Shown here: one piece after another, positions 24,561-33,861 of the stretch | How the letters are laid out: every line of letters begins with the position of its first letter | Numbering within the stretch: the stretch's first letter is position 1 | Source of the DNA: Flavobacteriales bacterium | Lineage (GTDB): Bacteria; Bacteroidota; Bacteroidia; Flavobacteriales_D; Crocinitomicaceae | Assembly (NCBI GenBank): GCA_947475095.1 | Contig: CANJLG010000025.1 | Coordinates: 1 to 35,448, forward strand | Length of the DNA stretch: 35,448 nucleotides | Reading direction: 5' to 3' | Translations under genes and position numbers: made by a program | Notes under the pieces: model-generated | The model's database searches: none | Told to the model about the DNA's origin: nothing | Seen by the model: the letters and a program-made list of their open reading frames with translations, nothing else

Positions 24561-25721
24561 ATGAAAAAAACGATAGGGGTACTAGGTGCCGGCACAATGG
24601 GTGCGGGAATAGCGCAGGTAGCTGCACAAAGTGGACATGCTGTAATTTTAGTCGATTCGAATAATCAGCAACTTGAAAAAGCGCAAGCGTCTTTAGCTGC
24701 CATCCTATCTAAACTTGTCGAAAAAGAAAAAATATCGGCAGCAGAAAAGGTAGCGATTGAAAATCGAATTCAGTATGCAAATAATCTAGAGGACTTCGCA
24801 CCATGTGATCTCGTAATTGAAGCTATTGTGGAAGATTTGGCGGTGAAGAATGCTGTTTTTCATTCCATGGAGTTGCATGTTTCTAAACAGTGTATTTTAG
24901 CCAGTAATACCTCTTCTCTATCGATTGCTTCAATTGGGTCTGTTCTTGAAAATCCAGATCGAATTATTGGGATTCATTTTTTTAATCCTGCTCCTTTAAT
25001 GCCTTTGGTGGAGGTAATTCCTGCGGTACAAACAAGTGCTGTGGTCTTAAACGACATCGTCAATTTAATCCGAAGTTGGAATAAAACGGTGGTAGTTTGT
25101 AAGGATACCCCTGGATTTATTGTTAATCGCGTTGCGCGCCCTTTTTATGGTGAAGCCTTACGAATATACGAGGAGGGAATTGCCGATTTTGCCACAATTG
25201 ATTGGGCCATGGTGCAATTTGGTGGCTTTAAAATGGGTCCGTTTACCTTAATGGATTATATCGGAAACGATGTAAACTATGCGGTAACAGAATCAGTTTT
25301 TCAAGCTTTTTATTTTGACCCAAGGTTTAAGCCATCATTTACTCAAAAACGACTCAAAGAAGCCGCTTATTATGGACGTAAATCAGGAAGGGGGTTTTAT
25401 GATTATTCCGCTGGGAGCTCAATGCCACAGCCAACTATGGATGAGAAAATCGGAAGGCAGATTTTTGATCGAGTAATTAGCATGCTGATAAATGAAGCGG
25501 TAGACGCTGTTTTTATGCAGGTTGCATCTATCCAAGATATTGATGTCGCCATGACAAAAGGGGTAAATTATCCAAAAGGATTATTAGCTTGGGCGGATGA
25601 AATTGGTTTGGAAGAAGTTCTTTTGCGCTTAGAAGATTTACAGTTGATTTATGGTGAGGATCGCTATCGTCCCAATCCACTGCTTAGGAAAATGGTGAGG
25701 GAAAATCAAACGTTTTATTAA
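24561..25721 (+). CDS. paaH: 3-hydroxyacyl-CoA dehydrogenase PaaH
   Basis: PaaH oxidises 3-hydroxyadipyl-CoA to 3-oxoadipyl-CoA with NAD. The 386-residue protein has the N-terminal NAD-binding motif GVLGAGTMGAGIAQVAAQSG (6-25), SNTSSLSIASI, and the conserved GIHFFNPAPLMPLVEV that carries the catalytic histidine. It follows paaG by 2 nt, which is why the Paa assignment is preferred over a general fatty-acid dehydrogenase. At 386 residues it lacks the longer C-terminal duplication of some PaaH proteins (about 475 aa), so it is the short form. Confidence 0.87.
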   Translation: MKKTIGVLGAGTMGAGIAQVAAQSGHAVILVDSNNQQLEKAQASLAAILSKLVEKEKISAAEKVAIENRIQYANNLEDFAPCDLVIEAIVEDLAVKNAVFHSMELHVSKQCILASNTSSLSIASIGSVLENPDRIIGIHFFNPAPLMPLVEVIPAVQTSAVVLNDIVNLIRSWNKTVVVCKDTPGFIVNRVARPFYGEALRIYEEGIADFATIDWAMVQFGGFKMGPFTLMDYIGNDVNYAVTESVFQAFYFDPRFKPSFTQKRLKEAAYYGRKSGRGFYDYSAGSSMPQPTMDEKIGRQIFDRVISMLINEAVDAVFMQVASIQDIDVAMTKGVNYPKGLLAWADEIGLEEVLLRLEDLQLIYGEDRYRPNPLLRKMVRENQTFY

Positions 25722-25774
25722 AAAAAAAACCAAACAAGTTCACTTTTCATAGTATTCAATCTTGCTATTTTTCT

Positions 25775-25782
25775 TATTTTTG
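25775..25782 (+). promoter_or_regulatory. Candidate -7 element for metK
   Basis: TATTTTTG matches TAnnTTTG and ends 21 nt before the metK ATG. No convincing -33 box is seen at the usual spacing. The 82-nt gap to paaH holds no hairpin terminator that I can see and no SAM riboswitch-like structure that I could fold. Confidence 0.45.
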
Positions 25783-25803
25783 TGTACTTAAAAAATAAAA
25801 ATA

Positions 25804-27054
25804 ATGGCATACTTATTTACATCCGAATCTGTTTCTGAGGGACACCCAGATAAAATTGCTGATCAAATTTCTGATGCAATCATTGATAACTTTATGGCTT
25901 TTGACCCTAATTCAAAGGTCGCTTGCGAAACTCTTGTGACAACTGGGCAAGTTGTTTTGGCTGGCGAAGTTAAATCGAATACCTATTTAGATGTGCAACA
26001 AATTGCCAGAGAGGTGATTAAGAAAATTGGTTATACGAAAAGTGAATATATGTTCGAAGCCAACTCGTGTGGTGTGCTTTCTGCGATACATGAACAATCT
26101 TCAGACATAAACCAAGGAGTTGAACGAAAAAATCCTGAAGATCAAGGAGCAGGTGACCAAGGAATGATGTTTGGTTATGCGACGAATGAAACAGAGAATT
26201 ATATGCCCTTGGCCTTGGATTTGTCTCATGCTCTATTGATTGAATTAGCGGCAATAAGAAGAGAAAATAATGAAATTAAGTACTTGCGACCTGATGCCAA
26301 ATCTCAGGTAACCTTAGAGTATTCAGATGATAACAAGCCGGTTCGTATCGATGCCATTGTAATCTCTACGCAACACGATGATTTTGCGCCAGAGGCAGAA
26401 ATGCTGGCTAAAATCAAAGCTGATTTAATAGGAATCTTAATCCCTAGAGTAAAAGCTAAATACCCTCAATATGTTCATTTATTCAATGATCAAATCACTT
26501 ATCATATTAATCCAACGGGAAAATTTGTGATAGGTGGACCGCATGGTGATACTGGATTAACAGGCAGAAAAATTATTGTGGATACCTACGGTGGTAAAGG
26601 TGGTCATGGTGGTGGTGCTTTCTCTGGTAAAGACCCTTCTAAAGTAGATAGATCTGCTGCTTATGCAACACGCCATATTGCTAAGAATTTAGTGGCCGCT
26701 GGGTTGTGTGACGAGGTACTTGTTCAAGTGTCTTATGCTATCGGCGTGGCAAAGCCAACTTCAATTAATGTTAACTCATATGGAACCGCTAAGGTAAATC
26801 TTACCGATGGGGAAATTAGTAAAATAGTGGAAACTATTTTTGACATGCGTCCTTACTTTATTGAAAAGCGATTAAAATTAAGGAATCCAATATATTTGGA
26901 AACGGCTGCTTATGGCCACATGGGTAGAAAACCGGAAACAGTTAGTAAAACCTTTACGCCTCCAAATGGCTCACCAATAGCAGTGTCAGTGGAGCTCTTT
27001 ACTTGGGAGAAACTTGACTTTGTAGATCAGGTTAAAGCGGCATTTAAACTATAA
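25804..27054 (+). CDS. metK: S-adenosylmethionine synthetase MetK
   Basis: MetK makes S-adenosylmethionine from methionine and ATP. The 416-residue protein has the signatures [16 protein letters not shown] near the start, [13 protein letters not shown], and the glycine-rich [20 protein letters not shown] with RSAAY. The length fits the longer bacterial forms (384-420). It has its own promoter-like element and is followed after 3 nt by mtnA, so synthesis of S-adenosylmethionine and recycling of the methylthioadenosine by-product appear to be coexpressed. Confidence 0.98.
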   Translation: MAYLFTSESVSEGHPDKIADQISDAIIDNFMAFDPNSKVACETLVTTGQVVLAGEVKSNTYLDVQQIAREVIKKIGYTKSEYMFEANSCGVLSAIHEQSSDINQGVERKNPEDQGAGDQGMMFGYATNETENYMPLALDLSHALLIELAAIRRENNEIKYLRPDAKSQVTLEYSDDNKPVRIDAIVISTQHDDFAPEAEMLAKIKADLIGILIPRVKAKYPQYVHLFNDQITYHINPTGKFVIGGPHGDTGLTGRKIIVDTYGGKGGHGGGAFSGKDPSKVDRSAAYATRHIAKNLVAAGLCDEVLVQVSYAIGVAKPTSINVNSYGTAKVNLTDGEISKIVETIFDMRPYFIEKRLKLRNPIYLETAAYGHMGRKPETVSKTFTPPNGSPIAVSVELFTWEKLDFVDQVKAAFKL

Positions 27055-27057
27055 TTC

Positions 27058-28143
27058 TTGGCGAGTCCATTTCGAACCATTTGGCCGACGGATGATCGGT
27101 TCGTGGAAGTAATTGATCAACGCTTTTTACCTCACGAATGGGTAGTGGTAAAACTACATACTTATCAAGAAGCCGAAAGGGCTATCAAAGACATGGTGGT
27201 GCGTGGAGCCCCGCTCATTGGAGCTACAGCAGCCTATGGAATATACTTGGCTGCAAGAGAATGTATCGAAAAGAATCTTAACGCTTCTTTCATGGACCAA
27301 GCTTTCGAGGACATGGCGAAGTCTCGGCCTACTGCAGTGAATTTATTTTGGGCTTTGAATCGGATGAGATTAAAACTCAAGGATTCGCTTGATTTGGTCG
27401 CAGACGCTTGGGAAGAGGCGCAAGCCATTGTAGAGGAAGACATAGAAACTTGTCGTATGATTGGAGTACACGGTTTACCACTCATTGAAGCCATTTCTGA
27501 GAAAAAGCCAGGAGAACGGGTAAATATCCTTACTCACTGTAACGCCGGTATGCTCGGATGTGTAGAGTGGGGTACAGTCACCTCACCGATTTATCAAGCG
27601 AAGCAAAAAGGCATTGACGTACACGTTTATGTAGATGAAACTCGTCCGCGAAACCAAGGTGCAAATCTTACGTCGTATGAACTTACGCGCCATGACATAC
27701 CTCACACCTTGATTGTGGATAATGCTGGAGGACATTTGATGCAGCATGGCATGGTAGATTTAGTGATCGTGGGCACTGATCGTACTACGCGCCAGGGTGA
27801 TGTGGCGAATAAAATCGGAACGTATTTAAAGGCTTTAGCTGCATATGATAATCAAATTCCATTTTATGTGGCCTTGCCATCTACTACCTTGGATTTAAAA
27901 ATAAAAGATGGATTGAGTGAGATTCCAATTGAGGAACGAGACCAAAACGAGGTGAAATACGTAATTGGTAAAAACTCTTCTGGGAAAATCGAATCCGTTT
28001 TAATTTGTCCTGAAACAACTCAAGCGGTGAATCATGGTTTTGACGTTACGCCATCGCGTTTGGTCACCGGCCTAATCACAGAGCGTGGTTTGTGCGCGCC
28101 TAATGAAGCGGCAATTCTTACTATGTTTGGTGACTTGGCTTAA
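27058..28143 (+). CDS. mtnA: Methylthioribose-1-phosphate isomerase MtnA
   Basis: MtnA converts 5-methylthioribose-1-phosphate to 5-methylthioribulose-1-phosphate in methionine salvage. The 361-residue protein has FRTIWP at the start, MVVRGAPLIGATAAYGIYLA, the catalytic cysteine in THCNAGMLG, DETRPRNQGANLTSYEL, and the acidic catalytic segment GTDRTTRQGDVANKIGTY. The start must be TTG at 27058: the in-frame codon before TTC is the metK stop, and the next ATG is about 130 nt downstream, past FRTIWP. This rare start, 3 nt after the metK stop, suggests that translation depends on ribosomes finishing metK. The 3' end overlaps the convergent LETM1-like gene by 4 nt. Confidence 0.93.
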   Translation: MASPFRTIWPTDDRFVEVIDQRFLPHEWVVVKLHTYQEAERAIKDMVVRGAPLIGATAAYGIYLAARECIEKNLNASFMDQAFEDMAKSRPTAVNLFWALNRMRLKLKDSLDLVADAWEEAQAIVEEDIETCRMIGVHGLPLIEAISEKKPGERVNILTHCNAGMLGCVEWGTVTSPIYQAKQKGIDVHVYVDETRPRNQGANLTSYELTRHDIPHTLIVDNAGGHLMQHGMVDLVIVGTDRTTRQGDVANKIGTYLKALAAYDNQIPFYVALPSTTLDLKIKDGLSEIPIEERDQNEVKYVIGKNSSGKIESVLICPETTQAVNHGFDVTPSRLVTGLITERGLCAPNEAAILTMFGDLA

Positions 28144-29405
28144 TCCTTTTCCTCAATTTCATTGGATTTAAAAGCAGAAGGCAATAGATCGGGCACTAAT
28201 TTTAAAATTAAAGGCAGTAAAAGTGATCCGCCAGGTATTAAAAAAATAGCCAGTGAAGGCATCGTTTTTAGTATGTCTTTGAATTGCGTTTTAACAATTT
28301 CCTTCTCTTTGCTCGTAAGTTCGGTATGCATCGACTTTTTAACCAAAGCAAGTAATTCCTTACTTTCTTTTACTTCTTCAAGAAATTTGTCTTTGTTCCG
28401 GCCTAATATTTTTAAGTAGCGTTTTGAAAGATTAGAATACACCATTTTTGATTCCGAACTCGTAGTTAGCAACTCTATAGATGGCGAATATTGCATAATA
28501 AAGGCCTTACATTGAGATATTGAAGACTCTCGCTCTGCTTCATTTAATCCTAACATGGTTCCTAATTCCAAGTGAAACGCATGTTCTTTAATATACCTTT
28601 GGTTTGTTGTCTCTAACATAAATGTGGCAACATCAAACACATAATAACTCAATAATGTATTGTCCCTTTGAAAATAACAATCACTTAATTTTATTTCATT
28701 ATTCTTAATTAATTCATTTATTATTGTTTCATTTTGTTCGGATATACCTGCAGAGGAGATAAAATAACTAATTAGTTTATAGTCTATTTCGTCTATTTTA
28801 TCATCGACTTTCGCAGCAAATACAGTGGCTTGTAAAATTTGTAGTGCATACGATTCAGAATGATTTTCAAATCCTTTTGATTTCCCCCTGAGATAAGCAC
28901 TAAACATGATTATATCTAGATAAACAAAGCTATTCGATAGGTAATTTAACCAAAAATTACTTTCCTTAAGACTGCTTTTTATTTTGATGCGTTTTGAAAA
29001 TAATCGTTCCAGTGCATTTTTCGGCTTGTCGGAATAAAACACCGATAACCATGGATAAATATTAGTCACTTTGTCTGGCGTGTAAAAACGGCATAAACAA
29101 GCGATGAATTCATTTTCGTTGAATGGTTTCTGCGATTCTTGGATGTAAACAATGATCAAGGCTTCGAATAATAAGACCTTTAATTTCTCTTCTTGGGTTA
29201 AATCAAATTTCATCTCTTCAGAAAAAATAAGCCGAGTTGGTGATCCAAAAGTTAATCCGGTATGATTGGCAAAAAAGTGGAGAATTTCATCGTTTTTTTC
29301 ATCAGAGCCCCCCTTAAAATGCGTTGAATCAGCAATGACTATTTCACCACTATCTACGTAGGTAAAGTATTTTGCAATCCAGTTTTTAGCGCTAGGTGAA
29401 AACAT
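28140..29405 (-). CDS. TerB/LETM1-like protein
   Basis: This is a 421-residue protein with a LETM1-related C-terminus. Residues about 384-411 (MPSLAIFLIPGGSLLLPLIL, then KLVPDLLPSAF) match the LETM1 motif that ends in FPNMLPSTF in mitochondrial proteins; the segment is hydrophobic and may be one membrane helix or a hairpin. Residues about 180-230 (AKVDDKIDEIDYKLISYF) look like a TerB-type helical metal-binding region. The rest is helical and not recognisable. Mitochondrial LETM1 is linked to cation exchange and membrane-associated ribosome binding; the bacterial function is unknown. It follows the lamin-tail gene after 7 nt and overlaps mtnA by 4 nt. Confidence 0.75.
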   Translation of the reverse strand: MFSPSAKNWIAKYFTYVDSGEIVIADSTHFKGGSDEKNDEILHFFANHTGLTFGSPTRLIFSEEMKFDLTQEEKLKVLLFEALIIVYIQESQKPFNENEFIACLCRFYTPDKVTNIYPWLSVFYSDKPKNALERLFSKRIKIKSSLKESNFWLNYLSNSFVYLDIIMFSAYLRGKSKGFENHSESYALQILQATVFAAKVDDKIDEIDYKLISYFISSAGISEQNETIINELIKNNEIKLSDCYFQRDNTLLSYYVFDVATFMLETTNQRYIKEHAFHLELGTMLGLNEAERESSISQCKAFIMQYSPSIELLTTSSESKMVYSNLSKRYLKILGRNKDKFLEEVKESKELLALVKKSMHTELTSKEKEIVKTQFKDILKTMPSLAIFLIPGGSLLLPLILKLVPDLLPSAFKSNEIEEKD

Positions 29406-29412
29406 TTTATAG

Positions 29413-31992
29413 TTATAATTTACCTGCTAAGGTAAAGGCTTTTTTATTGGTGAAAAAAACGCTGCCATCTATTGCAAAGGCTTCAAAAAGTAAAACATAC
29501 ACACCAATACTGGCTTTGAAATTTTTATCTGTTATGCCATCCCAAGAAAAAGTGCCGCTCGTTCCTAAATATTCATTGCTCATTAATGCGCGCACTATTC
29601 TACCTCGATCATCGAATAGGGTGGCTTTACCTAATAAACCCTCTTTTGTCATGTTGTAAGAAACCTGAAGTACGTCCTCAAAACCGTCGTTGTCTGGTGA
29701 AAAAACATCGTTCGTTAAATTTATTTCACCGTTGATTAAGGCAGGCAGATACTGGGAATTAATTCTTCCAGGTGTTCCGAAATCTACTGATTCAGCAGCA
29801 GAATGCCAATTGTACGCACTCGATGATGGCCCATTTGGATCAATCCGTTCCAATGAAACGCCGTCTACATCATCTAACAATTTAAATTGCCAAGAATTGT
29901 AGTACGAAACGGAATCAATCACTTGGTAATTGCTTATTAAGTATACCTGCCCAGAATCATTGTTGTAACTTGGCAATTCACTGTAAACAAAAGTGCCGGC
30001 AACGCTAAAGGGATAGTTTTGCTTGACAAAAGCGGAGTCTTTTCCAATTACCGCATATCCACCAGGTTTGAGGATAAAATCCTGAGGAATTATTTTGTTG
30101 TTATCGATGGTGTCATTGTCAAAATTGGCCAATTCCATGTTTTTCAAATTAAACATTTTCTGCGAATTATTGTATAATTCGATCCAATCGTAGCCGCCAT
30201 TTAATGGATTTTGAAGTATCTCATTAATGATAATATCCCCTTTTTGCGGCATTTCAGTTAAAACAAATTCTCCGGAAAGATTGGCTGTGTTCATCCAGCA
30301 ATCAGCTACGGGAGCAATCGTAATGTTATAAATTACGGAACTTTGTAAATTTTCAATAAACTGAAGGGTAAATTGAGATGGATGACTACCACTGATGTAA
30401 CTATTTTGGATGGTTAGTGGCGCTACTGTTTGAATAATGGCATTCGCAAGACTTGTAGAATCCATTCCCTCGTCGAAATATACAGTAACATAATTAGGTG
30501 CTAAGGCGATTAGTTGCGTAATGTTCGGTGAATCTGTATCAGGTGTTATATTGAAGACAGAATTAACAACTCCTGGTGTTCCTCCCATAATCCAAGTCGA
30601 TGCCGTCCAATTATCGCCATCTGAACAAGGGTCTTGTTGGTTGATTAATTCCAAGGAATAACCGCCATCTTTTTTGACATCGTCCTGGTACCAACCATCT
30701 GTATAAACGATATAATCAATGTACACGCCGTTGTTGTCTATTAAAATAATACTATCTCCAGCATTATTCAGGCTAGGAAAACTGGTAACGCCTACAGGCA
30801 CCAATGGAGAGAATAATGGGATGCTAGAGGTAGCTACTAAAACTAAATATTCCCCGGGCATTAGCCAAGCATTTGCAATCGTCCCAGTAGCGGATCCATC
30901 TGTTACACGCCAATTTTGAATGTTGAATATTTTATTGCTTTTATTATAAATTTCTACATATTCCACTTCTGGCAAGCCAATAACGGGGGTGGGGTCTGCA
31001 AAAAACTCATTGATGATCACATCGCCTTTTAGCGGAACATCAGCGATCAAATAATCGAAATTAATGGATTGATTTCCTGCGACATTCCCCACTAGATCCG
31101 TGATATTTGCCGTGTTTAGGGTATAGGTAGTTCCATTAACAAGTGAGCTAGTTAAGGTTAAATGAACCAAGGATAAATTTGCTCCATCTTGAACAGCACT
31201 TGAGATACTCTGGAAGGGGATTAAAGAATAGTTGCTTACTAAATTTGCACTTGACGTTGAAATTGCCTCATTAAAATAGACATCAACTTGGCTTTGCGAA
31301 ATGACAATTGCCGTGTCTATTACTGGCACAATAATATCAAAAATCTCATTGCCAATATAAACATTGTCATAATAGAATTTAGTGGCATTACTCGCAGTAT
31401 ATGTGCAGAGCACACCAAATGAGTTGCCGATTAAATTACTGGGGTCATTTCCACTAGCTTGAAAGATATAGTTCCCTCCACCAGAAAAATCTACGGCTAT
31501 TTCCCAGTCTCCAAGAGCATTTCTTTTTACTCTAACTGAGGAAATAAAACTATTTGCAATTTGTCCATCAATTCCCGCGCAAATTTGTGTTGAAATTCCA
31601 GCTTGTAATTTAAATAATCGGATGGCATCGGTTGCATTTGCTTCTCCAAACTGCAGGTAATAGCCATTTTGTGCAAGGGTCAAATTGCTGTTGTCGGAAC
31701 ATAGGTAAACCCGACCAAAATTACTGGTAGATGAAGCAATACTTTGTTTTACATAGATGTGCCATTCTTTGTTAGTAAGATCAATTAAGCCATGCGGTAT
31801 GGATAAATAGGACGTGCCAGCAATTGAATTGTTGAGTTGCAATTGTCCGCTAGCATTAACAATAAATTCTGAAGCATTGCCCTGCCAGGTAGGGTTTGTT
31901 GTAAAATCACCATCAGAAAAGGTTTCTGTTGTTTGACTAAAAGCGCCACATTTTAACAATAACAAGGCTATAAAAGAGAAAAAAAGTCGCAT
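29413..31992 (-). CDS. Secreted lamin-tail-domain protein with Ig-like and FlgD-like C-terminus
   Basis: This is an 859-residue secreted or surface protein. It begins with a signal peptide (MRLFFSFIALLLLKCGAFSQ), continues with a lectin-like beta domain (about 25-215), and has two lamin tail domains, each preceded by GDVIINEFFADP or GDIIINEILQNP (about 325-450 and 600-735). Ig-like SbsA-type segments (DVYFNEAISTSSANL, VYFDEGMDSTSLANA) separate them. The C-terminus (about 765-859: DVFSPDNDGFEDVLQVSY, GRIVRALMSNEYLG, FSWDGITDKNFKASIGVYV) resembles FlgD-type Ig domains used as outer-membrane anchoring tails in Bacteroidota. A classical T9SS type A motif is not seen. The LETM1-like gene follows 7 nt downstream. 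Confidence 0.85.
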   Translation of the reverse strand: MRLFFSFIALLLLKCGAFSQTTETFSDGDFTTNPTWQGNASEFIVNASGQLQLNNSIAGTSYLSIPHGLIDLTNKEWHIYVKQSIASSTSNFGRVYLCSDNSNLTLAQNGYYLQFGEANATDAIRLFKLQAGISTQICAGIDGQIANSFISSVRVKRNALGDWEIAVDFSGGGNYIFQASGNDPSNLIGNSFGVLCTYTASNATKFYYDNVYIGNEIFDIIVPVIDTAIVISQSQVDVYFNEAISTSSANLVSNYSLIPFQSISSAVQDGANLSLVHLTLTSSLVNGTTYTLNTANITDLVGNVAGNQSINFDYLIADVPLKGDVIINEFFADPTPVIGLPEVEYVEIYNKSNKIFNIQNWRVTDGSATGTIANAWLMPGEYLVLVATSSIPLFSPLVPVGVTSFPSLNNAGDSIILIDNNGVYIDYIVYTDGWYQDDVKKDGGYSLELINQQDPCSDGDNWTASTWIMGGTPGVVNSVFNITPDTDSPNITQLIALAPNYVTVYFDEGMDSTSLANAIIQTVAPLTIQNSYISGSHPSQFTLQFIENLQSSVIYNITIAPVADCWMNTANLSGEFVLTEMPQKGDIIINEILQNPLNGGYDWIELYNNSQKMFNLKNMELANFDNDTIDNNKIIPQDFILKPGGYAVIGKDSAFVKQNYPFSVAGTFVYSELPSYNNDSGQVYLISNYQVIDSVSYYNSWQFKLLDDVDGVSLERIDPNGPSSSAYNWHSAAESVDFGTPGRINSQYLPALINGEINLTNDVFSPDNDGFEDVLQVSYNMTKEGLLGKATLFDDRGRIVRALMSNEYLGTSGTFSWDGITDKNFKASIGVYVLLFEAFAIDGSVFFTNKKAFTLAGKL

Positions 31993-32009
31993 AGAGTATT
32001 AGTTCCCCC

Positions 32010-32039
32010 CAAATGTATAATTTTACAGTGAGAAATCAA
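32010..32039 (-). promoter_or_regulatory. Promoter of the lamin-tail and LETM1-like genes
   Basis: On the minus strand, TTG (32037-32039), a 19-nt spacer and TACATTTG (32010-32017) match the Bacteroidota promoter pattern. The -7 box ends 17 nt before the ATG at 31992. Confidence 0.65.
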
Positions 32040-32075
32040 GGCATTTTTAAGAATTGATAACAATAAAATAAAGGC

Positions 32076-33056
32076 ATGAGAGTAGCAGTAGTAGGCGCAA
32101 CCGGAATGGTTGGAACAGTTATGTTACAAGTTTTAAGGGAACAGGCGTTCCCAATTACAGAATTATTTCCAGTGGCTTCAGAAAAATCGATTGGAAGTGA
32201 ACTAGATTTTGGAGGATTGATTTACCCTGTTATTGGTTTGCAAGTGGCGCTTGACAAGAAACCAGACATTGCTATTTTTTCTGCCGGAGGGGCGATCTCG
32301 TTGGAATGGGCGCCAAAATTTGCTGAGGTTGGAACTGTGGTAATTGATAATTCATCTGCTTGGAGAATGGATCCTACCAAGAAGTTAATTGTTCCGGAAA
32401 TTAACGGTCATTTGTTAAGCTTGTCTGATAAGATTATTGCCAATCCCAATTGCAGTACGATTCAATTGGTGATGGTTCTTGCTCCTTTACATAAAAAGTA
32501 TGCGATTAAACGGGTAGTGGTTTCTACCTATCAATCGATTACGGGGACAGGGGTAAAGGCTGTTCAACAAATGGAAAATGAACGATCAGGAGTTCAAGCT
32601 GAAATGGCGTATAAATACCCGATAGATAAAAATTGCATACCTCAATGCGACGACTTCATGGACAATGGCTATACAAAAGAGGAAATGAAATTGTCTAACG
32701 AAACCAAAAAGATACTAGATCCAGCCATCAAATTAACAGCTACAGCGGTTAGAGTTCCTGTTGTTGGAGGGCATTCGGAAGCCGTTAATATTGCTTTTGA
32801 GAATGATTTTGATCTCGCTGAGGTTCGTAAACTACTTCATGACACGCCAGGAGTGGTATTGAAAGATGACACCGAGACCTTTACGTATCCGATGCCAAAA
32901 TATGCCGAAGGAAAAGACGATGTATTTGTGGGAAGGATTCGTCGCGATGAAAGTCAAGAAAACACGCTTAATTTATGGATTGTTGCAGATAATCTTCGCA
33001 AAGGAGCGGCCACCAATGCCGTACAAATTGCCCAACTAATAGTAGCTTTAAAATAA
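32076..33056 (+). CDS. asd: Aspartate-semialdehyde dehydrogenase
   Basis: Asd reduces aspartyl phosphate to aspartate semialdehyde with NADPH, feeding lysine, diaminopimelate, threonine and methionine synthesis. The 326-residue protein starts with the nucleotide-binding motif VAVVGATGMVGTVML, has the catalytic cysteine C126 in ANPNCSTIQ, and the substrate-binding segments STYQSITGTG and VVGGHSEAVN, whose His is the usual acid/base. The length is slightly short but complete. It diverges from the lamin-tail gene and ends 9 bp from the convergent membrane-protein gene, with no terminator hairpin between them. No clear TAnnTTTG box is seen upstream. Confidence 0.97.
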   Translation: MRVAVVGATGMVGTVMLQVLREQAFPITELFPVASEKSIGSELDFGGLIYPVIGLQVALDKKPDIAIFSAGGAISLEWAPKFAEVGTVVIDNSSAWRMDPTKKLIVPEINGHLLSLSDKIIANPNCSTIQLVMVLAPLHKKYAIKRVVVSTYQSITGTGVKAVQQMENERSGVQAEMAYKYPIDKNCIPQCDDFMDNGYTKEEMKLSNETKKILDPAIKLTATAVRVPVVGGHSEAVNIAFENDFDLAEVRKLLHDTPGVVLKDDTETFTYPMPKYAEGKDDVFVGRIRRDESQENTLNLWIVADNLRKGAATNAVQIAQLIVALK

Positions 33057-33065
33057 GTTTGATAC

Positions 33066-33830
33066 TTAAAATATATATGGAAACACCGCCTTTCTGTTCT
33101 TGGGGTAATCTGGGAATTTATCTTTGTACCATTGGTGGTGATTCAATGCTCTTGGCACTAAATTCGCGAAAGTCCAAATGGCAAAACTAAGCGCTGGAAG
33201 GTTCCAGGCAAGAATAGCAAATCCTGTCCATTCTATAATTTCCCCAAATAAATTGGGAGATGAAATCAATTCAAATAAAAAGCCTTTTGGAATCTGATAG
33301 CCCGTTTCTCCTTTTTTTCTTAAACCGATCAATAGGGTGTCTGAAGTCCAGTTGATGGCCATCCCAATAAAAAATAAACTGCTTCCAATGATGAAATGCG
33401 GACTGCTCAACCAAGCAACGGAATAATTGGCACTATCAGCTAATTCAGCCAAGAAGTAACCGTTCAATCCGGCATTAAATAAATTGAAAATTACTGCATT
33501 TAGCACAATAAACAAAGGCATTTTTTTTTCTGTAGACTTGATGCGCAAGGGGTAAATCACGGTGCGGTTTAAATAGTGAAAGATCCACATGAGGAATAAG
33601 ATCCAAGTATAAGAATTGAGCGATTTAGATCCGAAAAATAAAAAATAACTCATGATCAAAAGGGAAGGTAATTCCATTAAAAACCACCCCCATTTGTTAT
33701 TTATAGACCTTCCATATTTGGTGGAAGTATGCCTTCCGAAGGGAGCTTTGATAAAAAACATGGTGATATGAACCGCGATTGCTAATCCAATCCATGAAAT
33801 GGTGATACTGTTGAGAGTTGATAAGGTCAT
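33066..33830 (-). CDS. Steroid-5-alpha-reductase-like (3-oxo-5-alpha-steroid 4-dehydrogenase fold) membrane protein
   Basis: This is a 254-residue integral membrane protein with about six or seven hydrophobic helices. The C-terminal part matches the 3-oxo-5-alpha-steroid 4-dehydrogenase domain: FELISSPNLFGEIIEWTGFA, then FANLVPRALNHHQWYKDKF and a final VFPYIF, the NADPH-binding pattern of steroid reductases. In bacteria, members of this fold act on unknown lipid double bonds, and real steroid reduction is not implied. The gene is convergent with asd and is followed on its 5' side by the long non-coding interval. Start choice (ATG at 33830) gives the expected length. Confidence 0.86.
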   Translation of the reverse strand: MTLSTLNSITISWIGLAIAVHITMFFIKAPFGRHTSTKYGRSINNKWGWFLMELPSLLIMSYFLFFGSKSLNSYTWILFLMWIFHYLNRTVIYPLRIKSTEKKMPLFIVLNAVIFNLFNAGLNGYFLAELADSANYSVAWLSSPHFIIGSSLFFIGMAINWTSDTLLIGLRKKGETGYQIPKGFLFELISSPNLFGEIIEWTGFAILAWNLPALSFAIWTFANLVPRALNHHQWYKDKFPDYPKNRKAVFPYIF

Positions 33831-33861
33831 GATTTTTTTTAATTTCTAATAAAAATAACTA

